Of a DNA stretch of 64,000 nt, positions 41,401 to 53,272 are shown one piece after another. Position 1 is the stretch's first letter; each line of letters opens with the position of its first letter. A program made the translations under genes and the position numbers. Source of the DNA: Vombatus ursinus (Eukaryota > Chordata > Mammalia > Diprotodontia > Vombatidae); the NCBI RefSeq assembly GCF_900497805.2, contig NW_020954599.1, forward strand, positions 45,927,241 through 45,991,240. The letters are read 5' to 3'. The notes under the pieces are model-generated. The model did no database searches. It saw only the letters and a program-made list of their open reading frames with translations, and was not told where the DNA came from.

Positions 41401-41989
41401 TGGTCTAAGTTTCATTCCCGTATAATGTCACTAAGTAGATGTATTTTTGTTTCAGGGATAGCTTGGAATCATTGGAGGTGCTCTATAATTTCCCAAACTC
41501 AACTAGAAGAAACTATCACAATTACACCAGCTCCAACCTGACTTATTTGAACAAGCTATTTATGCTGAATAGATGAATACCAATATGATGGGTAGATCCT
41601 CTGTGGAGGATCTATGGAAAAGCACAGACAAAACTCTTAATGTAAGATAAGAAGATATGGGTGGGTTATGATCAGCACTACTGAAAGGAATACCCACATC
41701 ACTGTGATCACAGGTCCATTGAAGTACTCACAATGAAAAATGGACAATGAATAAAGGAAAAGACATTGAGATGGACCACCATAATTTCTAATAGAATTGT
41801 AAACAATTTAAAGCAATCATTATAATGGGGAAGCCAATAGAACACTGAAACCTTCTGTGCCAGTAAACAATTAATCTTCTTCTTCCCAAGTAGAAAAAGA
41901 TGGTACCCAAAGGCAACAGTGATTAGCATGGAACATAAATACCAATAACTAGAATACAAAATAATTCATGATAAGTTCATGAAAGATTC
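41401..41989. other. Unassigned
   Basis: AT-rich, no repeat or gene recognised. Confidence 0.4.
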
Positions 41990-42180
41990 AAACAAAATGC
42001 TTTGTGAAGTTCAAGGCAAGAAAGGGAACCAACAGGGAGAATCAACTAAGGGAATTTAGGAAGGCTTCATGGAGGAACAATAGTTTAGCTAAACTTTAAA
42101 GGATAGGTAGGAGTTCAACATATGGAAAAGAAGGCAAAGCTTTTCAAAACTAGGGAATAGCTTTAATATTCAGAAAATTA
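41990..42180 (-). mobile_element. L2 LINE internal fragment
   Basis: AGGAAGGCTTCATGGAGGAAC followed by TTAGCTAAACTTTAAAGG, the module also seen near 21880. Confidence 0.5.
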
Positions 42181-42294
42181 TAGTAAGGAGGACCTGAGGC
42201 CTAAGACAACATTATTCACAACTCTGGATTAAAACCTAATTATAATAATAAGTTGCTAAAAATAAAATAAAACAAGATGAGAATAAAAATGAGT

Positions 42295-42445
42295 GGGGCA
42301 GCTAGATGGCACAATGGATAGAGCACTGGCCCCGGAGTCAGGAGGACCTGAATTCAAATCAGGCCTCAGACACATGATACTCACTAGCTGTGTGACCTGG
42401 GCAAGTCACTTAACCCCAATTTCCTTGCAAAAAATTAAAAAAAAG
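42295..42445 (+). repeat. A-tailed SINE
   Basis: Sense copy: GGGGCAGCTAGATGGCAC, GGAGTCAGGAGGACCTG, GGGCAAGTCACTTAACCCC and an A-rich end. Confidence 0.92.
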
Positions 42446-44827
42446 AGGAAAGGCATGGAGGTGGGAAAGCCTAGGATCTATTTAGGTGATATAAAGTAGT
42501 ACAGCTATGATGGCACATGCGTGTGTGACATTGACATAAAGCTAAAAGGCTATAGATGGAACCAAATTGTGGAATGTCTTGAATGCCAGGAAAATCAATG
42601 TGAAATTTCTTCACCAGATATGTACAAAAGAAGTATGTACTGCAGACTTTTAGTAGATGATAGATACACATTTTCATATTAAAAGATAGAACTATTGTTT
42701 TTAATTTTTAAAAGGAGGAATAGCTCACCTTTAGTATGCATGACTAACTTATTGGGAGAAGTATATCAATTAATTATGGAATCTTGCCTTAGGTTAAAAA
42801 ATGGGGGAAAGGGAGCTCCCTGCTCCAGTATTAAGTAGAGTATTTATTAAACTGCTGCCTAATGATGTTTTCCATTTACTTTTAACATGGCTTCCTTGCT
42901 AAACTTGTTTAATTTGTTTTTTCTAGTTGCAAATATTAGAATAATCATAGGAGCACTTATTTCTGTTAGCACAATTTCAGATAAATTGGTCAGAATTCAA
43001 CACATTCTTGTTTACTTCCCACATCTTCTAAATGTAATAAAATGTCTAATAGAGTCAATGCTGTTGCTGTGAGCTGACTGGAACCATTTTCCATTTTGAG
43101 AATTAGTCTTTTGGTAATCAAAAAAAAAAAAAAGGAGCAGGTGGCAAATTGCACTCCTGAAATGGAACTTTGCTTTAATGGTATGGGTTTTTTTTTTTTT
43201 CCCTAGGAGACATATTGAGCATGATTAGTCAGCTTTCTGTCAACCCCAGTCAAAAATCAGCCAATGTATCAGTCCCCAAAAATACTTTGCAAGAAAAGCC
43301 AGGTTTCAGAATCTCTTTCTTTTCTTATTTCCTTGGCTGCTAGGCAGCCTGCTTTAGAACATAAAAGGAGGCAAGCAGTTTGCCCTCTTCCCTTGCTCTT
43401 GCAGCAATTTTAATGTCTGAACAGACAAAAAGGATCTGGCTTTGTTTGCAATATACAAGGTGACCATAGTTTCCCCTCCATTCATATTTGAGTCACTAAC
43501 TTGGTCACAGAAGACTTCTTTGTTCAGCTACATTCCTTGAGCTTTTCTTGCCCTCTCATTGTAAAGCATTTAATTGCCAAAAGCCATTCCCCTACCCCCA
43601 ACATGGTTTTTCTTTTTCTTTTTTTTTTTTTAAGCTGTAAAGGGCATAGCTTTGGTTAGCATTTTCAAATAGTTATTTAAAGAGGCCACTTTGCCTTTTC
43701 CTCCAATTAGAATTATTTGAAAACATTCAAGTTCTTCCCTATTCTATTTGTAGAGGCATGGAATATGCCATAGTACATCAGACCATTCATTCGTCAGGAC
43801 TTTATCCAGGCTCTACCTCTGGCTAATTCTGTGTTCTTCAAGAGAAAGAAAAAAAAGGAAAAGTCAAACAAAGCATAAAATAAGAGAAGCCAGTTGTGCA
43901 CAGTGCTTGATATAAGGGGACAGGTAGACAAGTACAAACATAAAGCCTTTCTATCAGGGATACAAAGAGGTGAATATGGGAGTAACAGCAAAATGACAAT
44001 AGCTGAATCCAAAATTTTTATGAATTACATTTGAGAAGGATAACTGGAAAAATGGTAGGTGAATAATCAATTAATCCAACTTAATCAAAACTCCAGTTAA
44101 TTAACATTGTCAATTTGCTAAACAGGATATGACAATTGAAAAATTTTTTTTTACTATCATTCATCTTTATTTCAGTCATTAAACAAATCATAGAATGGAT
44201 CAAAAAGGCAAAGAAAAATAACCAGAAATATAATTATTCTACTTAGAAATATGCTAATTTAGATGCTCAGAAAGGAATTAGAAATATCTCTTTTAAATGG
44301 GTCATTTGTACTCAATGCCACTCAAATCAATCAAACAAGAACCCCAGTCCAGCCTTTCTGATAGCACTGAGGTTTTGGTGGTTCATTTCTCTTCATTAAT
44401 TTTGAAATCTCAGTTCCATAAATCAGCAATTTTTACATTTCTTTCCTGTCTTTTAAGTATTCTCAAGTAAGACAAGCTTACTCTATTGCACTGTATTATA
44501 GATGGAAATTGTAGCATGCAGATTACTTTACTTGATAGTTGTGATTTTTAAAAGATTGTTGATTATGCAGATAGAAGATATGATGAATAAGAACTCATAC
44601 CGGCAGAAGACAAATATACATTTGAAAACTTTTATCACTAAAAAAGTACATTGTCCAGCATTGTGATCAATGAGCTAAAGAATACTGGTGCCATGTATAG
44701 TAATCATCAGCTGGCATTAATTGGTCACCCACTGAATTAGCCACTGCACTTAATAAACCTATAACATTTTTAATAACACAAAACAGAGAGAGATACAGGG
44801 TATGTTCCATAAGAGCTCAATGTTATT
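42446..44827. other. Repeat-poor intergenic block
   Basis: About 2.4 kb with no recognisable SINE, LINE or hAT apart from short A and T runs (43118, 43187, 43618), in an otherwise repeat-dense region. No coding pattern. A pyrimidine-rich tract ending in GCAG at about 43380-43405 resembles a splice acceptor but has no partner. Confidence 0.45.
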
Positions 44828-44965
44828 ACCAGAGCCATCTATCAGTGAATATTTATTAAACACTTACTATGTGTCAGGTACTGTGAGAGGTGCTGGAGAT
44901 GAAAAAATAAAAATAAAGCAGTCATTTAAACCCTGGTAACAAGGGCTTATATCCTCATGTGGAAC
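44828..44965 (-). repeat. L2 3' end
   Basis: AAACACTTACTATGTGTCAGG, TACTGTGAGAGGTGCTGG and AACAAGGGCTTATATCC. Confidence 0.7.
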
Positions 44966-45529
44966 ATTAACCTCTAAATCTATTTCCTCATTATTCATGT
45001 GGTTTTAGAAATTTGTAAAAATGAACCCCCAAAACATGTATTTAGGCTAATTACTTACTAGAGCTTAAATTGGGAGAAAGTAACCCCAATATGGCATCTG
45101 TCCAGAGAAAGGGCCAAGAAATGGACTAATGAAGATGGACGGTGAGGAGACGAGAAAAGGAAAGGAAAGACTAATCTTAGTGTTACTTTTAATGTCTTGG
45201 ATCTGAGTGGAAATAAATTTATGTCAGAACCATATAAAACTAATGGGCCCCAGAAATAAGCAAAAGGCTTACAAAGACAATATTATTCATTGTGCTGGCC
45301 CTATTAAGTCTCAGTGCTCAGCTTATAGACCATTAATTTTTATGCCTTCTCATGTTCTAGGCCGTATTCACAACTTGCTGGTCTCTATCTGTCCTCAACT
45401 AAACCAGAACTATCTCTGAAACTGGTCATTTTAGTTTTATTTCCAAATATACAAACAGGAGAATTTTTCCACTCTAACACTGAGGACCTGATATTGGGTC
45501 CATGAGGTCTGGGACATCATGCCCACCCT
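44966..45529. other. Unassigned
   Basis: No recognised repeat or gene. May belong to the repeat that starts about 45530. Confidence 0.35.
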
Positions 45530-45587
45530 ATGTTTTATATCCAGGTATGCAGTTTGGGCTCAGTTCAGTCCTGGAGGAGTACAACAT

Positions 45588-45918
45588 CTAATGAGAATTG
45601 GAAATCCTAGCAATAGCAATTAGAGACGAAAAAGAAATAGAAGGAATCAGAATAGGGAATGAGGTAATAAAACTATTTCTTTTTGCATATAATATGATAA
45701 TATACTTGGAAAATCCCAAAGACTCGACTAAAAAGTTAATTGAAACAATTAATAATTTTAGCGAAGTAGCAGGATATAAAGTAAATCCATTTAAATCATT
45801 AGCATTCCTACATATCACAAACAAAACCTTACAAAAAGAGATATTAAGAGATATCCCATTTAAAATAACTCTAAACAATATAAAATACCTGCGAGTACAC
45901 CTGCCAAAACAAACTTAG
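45588..45918 (+). mobile_element. L1 ORF2 fragment, RT palm region
   Basis: Open in one frame with L1 RT similarity: [26 protein letters not shown] and GYKVNPFKSLAFLHITN. The catalytic FADD box is changed to FAYN, so the copy is inactive. Neither L1 end is present. It is an internal slice within copy A of the unclassified repeat. Confidence 0.8.
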
Positions 45919-46059
45919 GCTCTCTTTTCTAACACTCTAGGTCATTAAACCCCTACCCCAGCAATTTATTTTTGGTTTAAACTATGGCTCATGTCTAGGT
46001 CTTCTCTGAGAAGGAGTGTGTGGCTAAAAAGGTACTACATGGTTTAAATGTGGGATAGT

Positions 46060-46310
46060 CATTTATTGGACTCAGTGGATAGAGTGCTGGGCTTGGAGTC
46101 AGGAAGACCTGAGTTCAAATCTGAACTTAGACACTTTACTAGCTGTCTGACCCTGGGCAAGTTACTTAACTCTATTTGTCTTAATTTCCTCATCTGTAAA
46201 ATGAGGGTAGAAGGAAATGGAAAGCCACTCCAGTATTTTTGCCAAGAAAATCCCAAATGGGGTCACAAAGAGTTGAACATAAATGAAATGACTGGACAAC
46301 AGCAAAAGGT
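46060..46310 (+). repeat. RTE-tailed SINE (MAR1-like)
   Basis: Sense copy: CAGTGGATAGAGTGCTGGGC, CCCTGGGCAAGTTACTTAAC, CCCAAATGGGGTCACAAAG and GACTGGACAACAGCAAAA. Confidence 0.9.
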
Positions 46311-46620
46311 ATTAATTGCTACATAAAAATGGTAAACACTCAGGGTACATATTAACAGGCTGACTCAAAACAGTATTTAACAACAATTTATAACTGTTAT
46401 AATCTGCTGGGAGGCTGATATCTAAGCCTCATCAGAACATAAAATAGTTTGCAGAATTGCTAATTAGACATTTTACATTTCACCTTGGCTCTGCACTGTC
46501 CAAACAACTATACAGGTCTACTGTTAAAACTGCCAGGCTTGAATCAATCCTCTTGTTGGTGGTGTCCTCTTTCAGAGAGCTGGAGTAGTGGCCTCCAACT
46601 CCTTCACTGCTACCATTCAG

Positions 46621-47244
46621 CTCTGACCAAATGAAACCCAAGACCTTTCACACTTCTTGAATTCAGAAGATCACCCTTAAGTCTGGAAAATACTTGCTTA
46701 CAACAACAAACACAAAAGAGAGAGACCAAACAACCAAGGCTCAGTCTTGCCTAGGAAGTACATGTTCTCATGTCTGTACGAGAGGCTGACCTAGGGGAAA
46801 AGGCAAGTAAGTCACCAATTTCTCTGAAAGGTAGTTTGCTCCCTTTAAACACTGAAACCAGTGAGGAGGCTCTTTGTCATTACAAAATGCAAACTGTTTA
46901 ATCTTGAGTTGCACATGGCCAGTACCATGTCCCAAATCTCCCACATAATTGACCAGAATCAGGAAGGATAACTGTGTATACTCCATGAAATTGGCCCCAT
47001 TGGCTAATTTAACCTTTGCTACACAAGAATTTCAAGAATTAGTAAAGAATTTGAAGAGTATTATTTTGTCCCTGGGGGATAGTGGCTTTACCCTGATTTA
47101 AAGGGAAGGTGGGGTGTAAAATTCATAAATGCTGAAAAAACCAGGAAGATAGCCCTGTGAAGTATGGAGACTACTTATTGGGATGCTGTCAGGGAGAGGA
47201 GTAATCAACTAGAGTCAAAATACATAGGCTCAAATCCTCACTCT
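46621..47244. other. Unassigned
   Basis: No repeat or gene recognised. Confidence 0.4.
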
Positions 47245-47299
47245 GATACAAGAACAGAAGACCTACCCTGTGCTAGGCACCAGTAATACCAAGACAGAA

Positions 47300-50200
47300 T
47301 AAGGATAATACACTATGACCAAACAGGATTTATACGAGGAATGCAGGGCTGGTTCAATATTAGGAAAATTATCAGTATAATTGAGCATACCAATAACAAA
47401 ATTAACAGAAATCATATAATTATCTCAATAGATACAGCAAACGCTTTTGACAAAATACAATGCTCATTCCTATTAAAAACACTAGAGATCATAGGAATCA
47501 ATGGAGTTTTCCTTAAAATGATAAGCAGTACCAAATAAAACCATCAGCAAGCATTATATATAGTGGGGATAAACCAGAAACATTTCCAATAAGATCAGGG
47601 GTGAAACAGGATGTCCATTATCACCACTGTTAACTTTAGCTGAGAGAAGAAAAAGAAATTGAAGGAATTAGACTAGGCAATGAAGAAACAAAACTATCAC
47701 TCATAGCAGATGATATAATGGTATACTTAGAGAATCCTAGAGATCAACTCAAAAAGTAGTTGAAATAATTAGCAACTTTAGCAAAGTTGCAGGATATAAA
47801 ATAAACCCACATAAATCATCAGCATTTCTATATATTACTAACAAAGCCCAACAGCAAGAGATTGAAAGAGAAATTCCATTTAAAGTAACTGGAGACAATA
47901 TAAAATATTTGGGAGTCTACCTGCCAAGACAAACCCAGAAACTATATGAACACAATTATACTTTTCACACAAATAAAGTCAGATCTAAATAATTGGGAAA
48001 ATATCAGTTGCTTATGGGTAGGCTGAGCTAATATAATAAAAATGCCAATTCTACCTAAGTTAATTTACTTACTCAGTACCATACCAATTACCAAAAATTA
48101 TTTTATAGAGCTAGAAAAAATAATAACAAAATTCATCTGGAAGAACAAAGGGTTCAGAATATCAAGGGAATTAATGAAAAAAAATGCAAGGGAAGGTGGC
48201 CTAGCTAGACCAGATTTAAAACTGTATTATAAAGCAGCAATCATCTTTTTAAAGTTTTTTTATTTTAATTTTAAAAATTAATTTATTTTGATTTATCAGC
48301 AATCACTTCCATATGCTTTTGAGTTTAAAATTTTTCTCCCCCTCCCTCCCCACCACCCTCCCCAAAACAGCACACAATCTGATATAGGCTGTACATATAC
48401 ATTCCTATTAAACATATTTTCACATTAGTGATGTTATAAGTAAGAATTAGAACCAATAGGAGGAACCATCAGAAAGAGGAAACAAAACACAACAGAAGAA
48501 AAAAATAGCAAATAGTATGCTTCGATCTGCATTCAAACTCCATAGTTCTTTCTTTGGATGTGGATAGCATTTTCCATCACAAGGCCTATGGAAATGTCTT
48601 AGATCCTTGTATTGCTGGGAAGGGTTAAGTTTATCAATATTAATCATCACACAACGTGGCTGTTATTGTGTACAACGTTCTTCTGGTTCTGCTCACTTCA
48701 CTCAGCATCAGACCAAAGAAGTCTTTCCAGGTTTTTCTGAAGTCATCCTGTTCATCATTTCTTATAGCACAATAGTATTCCATTACATTCATATACCACA
48801 ACTTGTTCATCCATTCCCCAATTGATGGGCATCCTCTCAATTTCCAATTCTTGGCCACCACAAAAAGAGCTGTAAAGCAGCAATCATCAAAACTATTTGG
48901 TACTAAGAAATAGAGCGATAGATCAGTGAAATAGGTTGGGTACAGAAGACACAATAGTGGCTATAGTGATCTACCCAAAGACTCCAGCTTCTGGGATAAG
49001 AACTCACTATTTGACAAAAACTGCAGGGAAAACTGGAGAAGAAGATGGCAGAAACTAGGCATAGACCAACATCTTACACCATATACCAAAATAAGGTCAA
49101 AATAGATACAAGATTTAGACATAAAGGGTAATACTATAAGCAAATCAGGAGAACAAGGAATAGGTTACTTGTCAGATCTATGGAGAATGGAAGAATTTAT
49201 GACCAAACAAGAGATAGAGAACATTATGAAATGCAAAATGGGTAATTCTGACTACATTAAAATGAAAAGTTTTTGCGCAAACAAAGCCAATGTAATAAGA
49301 TTAGAAGGGAAGCAGAAAGCTGGGAAACAATTTTTACAGGTCAGTGTTTCTGATAAAGGCCTCATTTCTCAAATATATAGAGAACTGAGTCAAATTTATA
49401 AGAATAGAAGTCATTCCCTAAATGATAAATGGTCAAAGGATATGACCAAGCAGTTTTCAAATGAAAAAATTAAAGCTATCTATAGTTATGATAAAAAAAA
49501 ATGCTCTAACTCTATTGATTAGAGAAATGCAAATTAAAACAACTCTGAGGTACCACATCATACCTCTCAGACTGACTAACATGACAAAACAGAAAAATGA
49601 CAAATGTTGGAGAAAACATGGGAAAATTGGAACACTAATGTATTGTTGGTGGAATTGTGAACTGATCTAACCATTCTGGAGAGCAATTTTGAACTATGTC
49701 CAAAGGACTATAAAATTGTGCATACCCTTTGATCCAGCAATACCACTACTAGGTATATATCCCAAAGAGATCATAACAAAGGGAAAAGGACCCATGTGTT
49801 CAAAAATATTTATAGCAGCTCTTTTTGTGGTGGCCAAGAATTGGAAATTGAGGAGATGCCCGTCAATTGGGAAATGGCTGGACAGGTTGTGGTGTATGAA
49901 TGTAATGAAATGCTACTGTTCCATAAGAAATGATGAAAGTGCAGATTTCAGAAAAACCTGGAAAGTCTTACATGGTCTGATGCTGAGTGAAGAGAGCAGA
50001 ACCAGGAGAACATTATACACAGTAACAGCAACATTGTGCGATGATCAGCTTTATTAGACTTAAGTCTTCTCAGCAATGCAGTGATCTAAGACAATTCCAA
50101 AAGCCTCATGATGGAAAGTGCTATCCACACGGAGAGAAAGAACTGTGGAGTCTGAATGCAGATGGGACCATACTAATTCCTCTTTTTTTGTTTTTTGTTT

Positions 50201-50403
50201 TTTCTTTCTCATGGTTTTTCCCTTTTGTTCTGATTCTTCTTTCACAACATGACTAATGTGGAAATATGTTTAATATGATTGTACATGTATAGCCTATATC
50301 AGATTGTATGCTGTCGTGGGGAGGGGGAAATATTTAGAACCCAAAATCTTATAAAAGGGAATGTTGAAAACCAAAAATAAAGAAATTAATTATTTTTTTA
50401 AAA
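47300..50403 (+). mobile_element. 5'-truncated L1 LINE with target duplication, itself interrupted
   Basis: Sense L1 from the ORF2 reverse transcriptase to the 3' end. RT motif A is IISIDTANAFDKIQ, and [14 protein letters not shown] keeps the catalytic ADD. After the internal insertion come NKGFRISRELMKKNAREGG-type C-terminal parts, SVSDKGLISQIYRELSQIY and FDPAIPLLGIYP. Several frame breaks make it inactive. The 3' UTR ends in an A/T-rich tail with AATAAA at about 50375. The 14-bp repeat ATACCAAGACAGAA flanks it at 47286-47299 and 50404-50417. Own length without the nested L1 is about 2.46 kb. Confidence 0.88.
48246..48873 (-). mobile_element. Second L1 3' end nested in the first L1
   Basis: Antisense L1 tail of about 628 bp: its 5' cut lies in the ORF2 C-terminus (AATTGGAAATTGAGAGGATG on its own strand) and it ends with an A/T-rich tail. 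AAAGCAGCAATCATC is repeated at 48231-48245 and 48874-48888, a clean 15-bp target duplication. The matching part of the outer L1 is at 49800-50400, so the same region occurs twice in opposite orientation. Confidence 0.92.
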
Positions 50404-50589
50404 ATACCAAGACAGAAAAGACATAGTCTCTACCCTCAAGGAGCTTATACTGTTTTTTCTAACTATGTGAAATCTGAGGATAGATTATACCTGATTATAC
50501 CTGAGCCTGTTTCCTCATCTTTAAAACAGGGTGGTGCTGAAAACAATTATATTAGCGTTATGCTATTGGGAGGAAAGTGCTTTAGTAAA

Positions 50590-51150
50590 GGCAGCTGTGT
50601 TGTAGTGGGAAATAGCAATGGACTGGGAGTTAGAAAACTGAGGCTTGGATCCCAGCTCTGCTTTGTATTATGAGACTTTTTGCAGACACAGACTTTTCTG
50701 TATGTTTCCTCATCCATAAAAATGGGTATTATAATAATACCAGGATTACTTTACCTCACATGGTTGTGATAAAGATCAGTGAGTCAGTCAAGTAGCATTT
50801 ATTAAGTGCTTACTAAGTGCCACATACTCTGTTAAGTGCTGGCAATACAAAAAAAGGTAAAAAAACCCAAAAACAAACAAAAATACCCCAACAAAATCCT
50901 GTCTCTGTTCTCAAGGAGTTCATATTCTAATGAGAGAGACAAAGTGCAAACAACTATGTGCAAACAAGCTATATAGGGGATAAATTGGAAGTAGTCTCAT
51001 AGGGAAGGCATGAAGATTATGGAGATGAGGAGGGAGAGAGCTACAGGCATGCAAAAATTACATAACAGCCAGTGAAATTGCTGTAGGTAAAAACTATGTA
51101 AAGAACTTTGTAAACTATAAAGCACTATGTAAGTGCCAACTCTTATTAAA
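50590..51150 (+). repeat. MIR CORE-SINE split by L2
   Basis: 5' part: GTTAGAAAACTGAGGCTTGG, TCCTCATCCATAAAAATGG, CACATGGTTGTGATAAAGATC. 3' part resumes after the L2 with AACTTTGTAAACTATAAAGC and ATGTAAGTGCC. Confidence 0.65.
50775..51085 (-). mobile_element. L2 3' end nested in MIR
   Basis: GTGCTTACTAAGTGCCACATAC, CTGTTCTCAAGGAGTTC, CTAATGAGAGAGACAAAG and CAAACAACTATGTGCAAAC. Confidence 0.75.
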
Positions 51151-51189
51151 TTGTGCAGAGTTCTGTAAATGTGGGTTATTATATTGATA

Positions 51190-51540
51190 GGCAGATTGGG
51201 GCATTGGTTAGAATGGTGAACTTGAAGACGGAGGCATTTTAGGGCAATGGTTAGAGCTATAGTTCTGGAGTCAGAGAACAGAGGGGTTCACATCCTACCT
51301 CTGACACTCCTGTATCATCTTGGGTAAATTGCTTAATCTCCTCAGGCCTCGATTTTTTCATGTGTAAAATGAGAAAGTTGAACTGGCTGACCTCTGAGGT
51401 TCTTTTTACTTGCAAGCCTATGATCCTAAGACATAGGTTCAAATTCTGCCCCTGACATTTATTAACTGTGTGGTGCTAAGTGAGTCAGTTAATTTCCATG
51501 TGCATCTGGCAACTCTCTAGATCTGACCTAGGTGCCTGGG
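51190..51540 (+). repeat. CORE-SINE, apparently one copy inside another
   Basis: The inner copy (about 51240-51430) has CTGGAGTCAGAGAACAG, CATGTGTAAAATGAGAAAG and CTGACCTCTGAGGTTC. 51190-51240 and 51430-51500 read like the two halves of an outer copy. Junctions unsure. Confidence 0.6.
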
Positions 51541-51995
51541 ACTTGTCTACCAAATAATGGAATCTGCTATGTTGGTATGGGGAGTCCCTTGCAGTGATGA
51601 AATCACAGAACTGCATTTGCCCCAATCCTTTTATTCTTTAATGCTTGCTGCCTTCAATTAGGAGTCCCTTAGATGTTTCTGATGGCAGTTGCTGTGTGAG
51701 CGTGGATAAGCAGCTATACAGTTCTACGCTGCTCATACACTACATGCATGCATGTGAAGTAAGACTTTGCCTTTTGGCTGAAGCCTTCATTTTCAGGGTT
51801 GGCCTATGTTTCTTAAATTTGAAATTCCTCCAGGGCATTGGATCAAAGGGACCTACTTTCTCCCTGACTTCAACAGACACAATCCTAGTCTTTGGCTGCT
51901 GACACTTGCATCAGCTGGGAAACCTTACTGCTTGAAATCACAGTTCAGAGCCTTTCTTCTGCCCTCCATGCTTTCAGTTGATACTTGTTGATACT
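51541..51995. other. Unassigned
   Basis: No repeat recognised. Short plus frames show no known protein. Confidence 0.4.
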
Positions 51996-51999
51996 CCAA

Positions 52000-52130
52000 G
52001 TCCATTTTGGGAAACTGAGGAAAGAAGTCACTTCACCTCTCTGTCCCTCAGTTCCTCATCTGGAAAGTAAGGTTATTGATCTCAGTGGTCTCTAAGGTTC
52101 CTAGGTTCCTCAAGCTCTCCACCTAAGGCC
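52000..52130 (+). repeat. CORE-SINE 3' part
   Basis: TCACTTCACCTCTCTGTCCC, CCTCATCTGGAAAGTAAGG and GTGGTCTCTAAGGTTCC. Confidence 0.7.
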
Positions 52131-52289
52131 TGCCATTACTCAATCTTCAAATGTCCTAGTGGTGTAAAGGATGTGATTCCCCAGACGTTCACAGTGCAGT
52201 AAGGCCTAACAGGGATCTAGTCCCAAAGCCAATCTGATACACAGGGTTCCTACCAGCTGTGGATCTATGAGAAAAAGGTCAGCCTTTCA

Positions 52290-52360
52290 ACTTTCTTTGT
52301 TTCTCCAGCCCCATAGTCCAGTGTCTGGCACATAATAGGCCACTTGAACGCAGTAAGAAA
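52290..52360 (+). repeat. L2 3' end
   Basis: CCCCATAGTCCAGTGTCTGG and CACATAATAGGCC, short terminal piece. Confidence 0.55.
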
Positions 52361-52382
52361 TTTTTTAAGGAATTGGCTTCTT

Positions 52383-52538
52383 TTTCTTCTTTTTTTTTAG
52401 GTAATTGGGGTTAAGTGACTTGCTTACACACACAGCTAGTAAGTGTCAAGTGTTTTGGTTTGAGGCTGGATTTGAACTCAGGTCCTCCTGACTTCAGGGC
52501 CAGTGCTCTAACCACTGCATCACCTAGCTGCCCCCCCC
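52383..52538 (-). repeat. A-tailed SINE with 13-bp target duplication
   Basis: T-run, GGGGTTAAGTGACTTGC, GGATTTGAACTCAGGTCC and CACCTAGCTGCCC. GAATTGGCTTCTT is repeated at 52370-52382 and 52539-52551. Confidence 0.93.
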
Positions 52539-52579
52539 GAATTGGCTTCTTCTTTATGGAAGCGGAAAGTATTATGGAT

Positions 52580-52795
52580 TTGTCAAGTCTTTGTTAAGCT
52601 CTTCCTAAGCTCACATTTACAGAACTCTGCAGCCAGGCACTGTGTTAAGCAGTGGGGATACAAAGAAAGGCAAAAACAGTACCAGCCCTCCAGGAGCTCA
52701 CATTCTAATGGGGGAGACAATAGGAAAACAACTAGGTACATACAAGATATGGCGAGGGTAAATTGTAGAGAACCAACGAAGGGAAGGCACTAACA
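52580..52795 (-). repeat. L2 3' end
   Basis: CCAGGCACTGTGTTAAGC, GGGATACAAAGAAAGGC, CCTCCAGGAGCTCACATTC and AAGGGAAGGCACTAA. Confidence 0.85.
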
Positions 52796-52844
52796 CTTGT
52801 GTTTGCTGCCTTTTGAGCCTCTTTCTCTTCTTAGGATCATAGTC

Positions 52845-52955
52845 AGTCAGTCATTAAACATTTATTAAGCACCAATTATGTGCCAGGCATTGGGCTATGT
52901 GGTTGGGGAATTCAAAGAAAGATAAAAGACTTGAACTTGTTCTCACAGATCTATA
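52845..52955 (-). repeat. L2 3' end
   Basis: CATTTATTAAGCACCAATTATG, CCAGGCATTGGGCTATG and GAACTTGTTCTCACAG. Confidence 0.75.
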
Positions 52956-53000
52956 GCTGACAAGGACCCTAGTGAACATTTAATCTAACCCCCTCATCTG

Positions 53001-53004
53001 TCTT

Positions 53005-53046
<42 letters not shown>

Positions 53047-53047
53047 C
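53001..53047. repeat. CTAT microsatellite at a SINE tail
   Basis: About eleven CTAT units directly upstream (plus strand) of the antisense SINE at 53068. Confidence 0.95.
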
Positions 53048-53067
53048 ATGCATTTATTTGTTTGTTT

Positions 53068-53272
53068 TTGTTGTTCAGTCCTTTCAATTGTATCTGACTC
53101 TTTGTGACCCCATTTGGGGGTTTCTTGGCAAAGACACTAGAGTGGTTTTCCATTTCTTTGTGTAACTCATTTTACAGATAAGGAAACTGAGGCAAACAGG
53201 GTTAAATAACTTGCCAAGGATCACACAGCTAGAGATTGTCCAAGGCCAGATTTGAACTCAGGAAGATGCTTA
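53068..53272 (-). repeat. RTE-tailed SINE, 5' truncated
   Basis: Antisense: TTGTTGTTCAGTCC, TTTGTGACCCCATTTGGGGG, GGAAACTGAGGCAAACAGGG and CAGATTTGAACTCAGGAAG. The head, normally ending CTAGCTGCC, is missing. Confidence 0.9.

Larger units (their letters stand above)
45530..46620. repeat. Unclassified repeat family, copy A (interrupted)
   Basis: Outside the L1 piece (45588-45918) and the SINE (46060-46310) this sequence matches copies B and C: GGCTCATGTCTAGGTC, AAAAAGGTACTAC and CACCTTGGCTCTGCACTG. See copies near 54830 and 58020. Class unknown; could be an old LTR or DNA element. Confidence 0.45.
47245..50465 (-). mobile_element. L2 3' end, host of the nested L1s
   Basis: Only the two flanks are L2: 47245-47299 (CCTACCCTGTGCTAGGCACC) and 50404-50465 (TCTCTACCCTCAAGGAGC). 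Joined across the insert they read as one antisense L2 terminus. The rest of the span is the L1 inserted into it. Confidence 0.75.

Noticed and set aside
43375-43406. Pyrimidine-rich tract ending in GCAG on the plus strand, resembling a splice acceptor
   Set aside because: No coding pattern follows and no matching donor is evident. Such sequences are common by chance.
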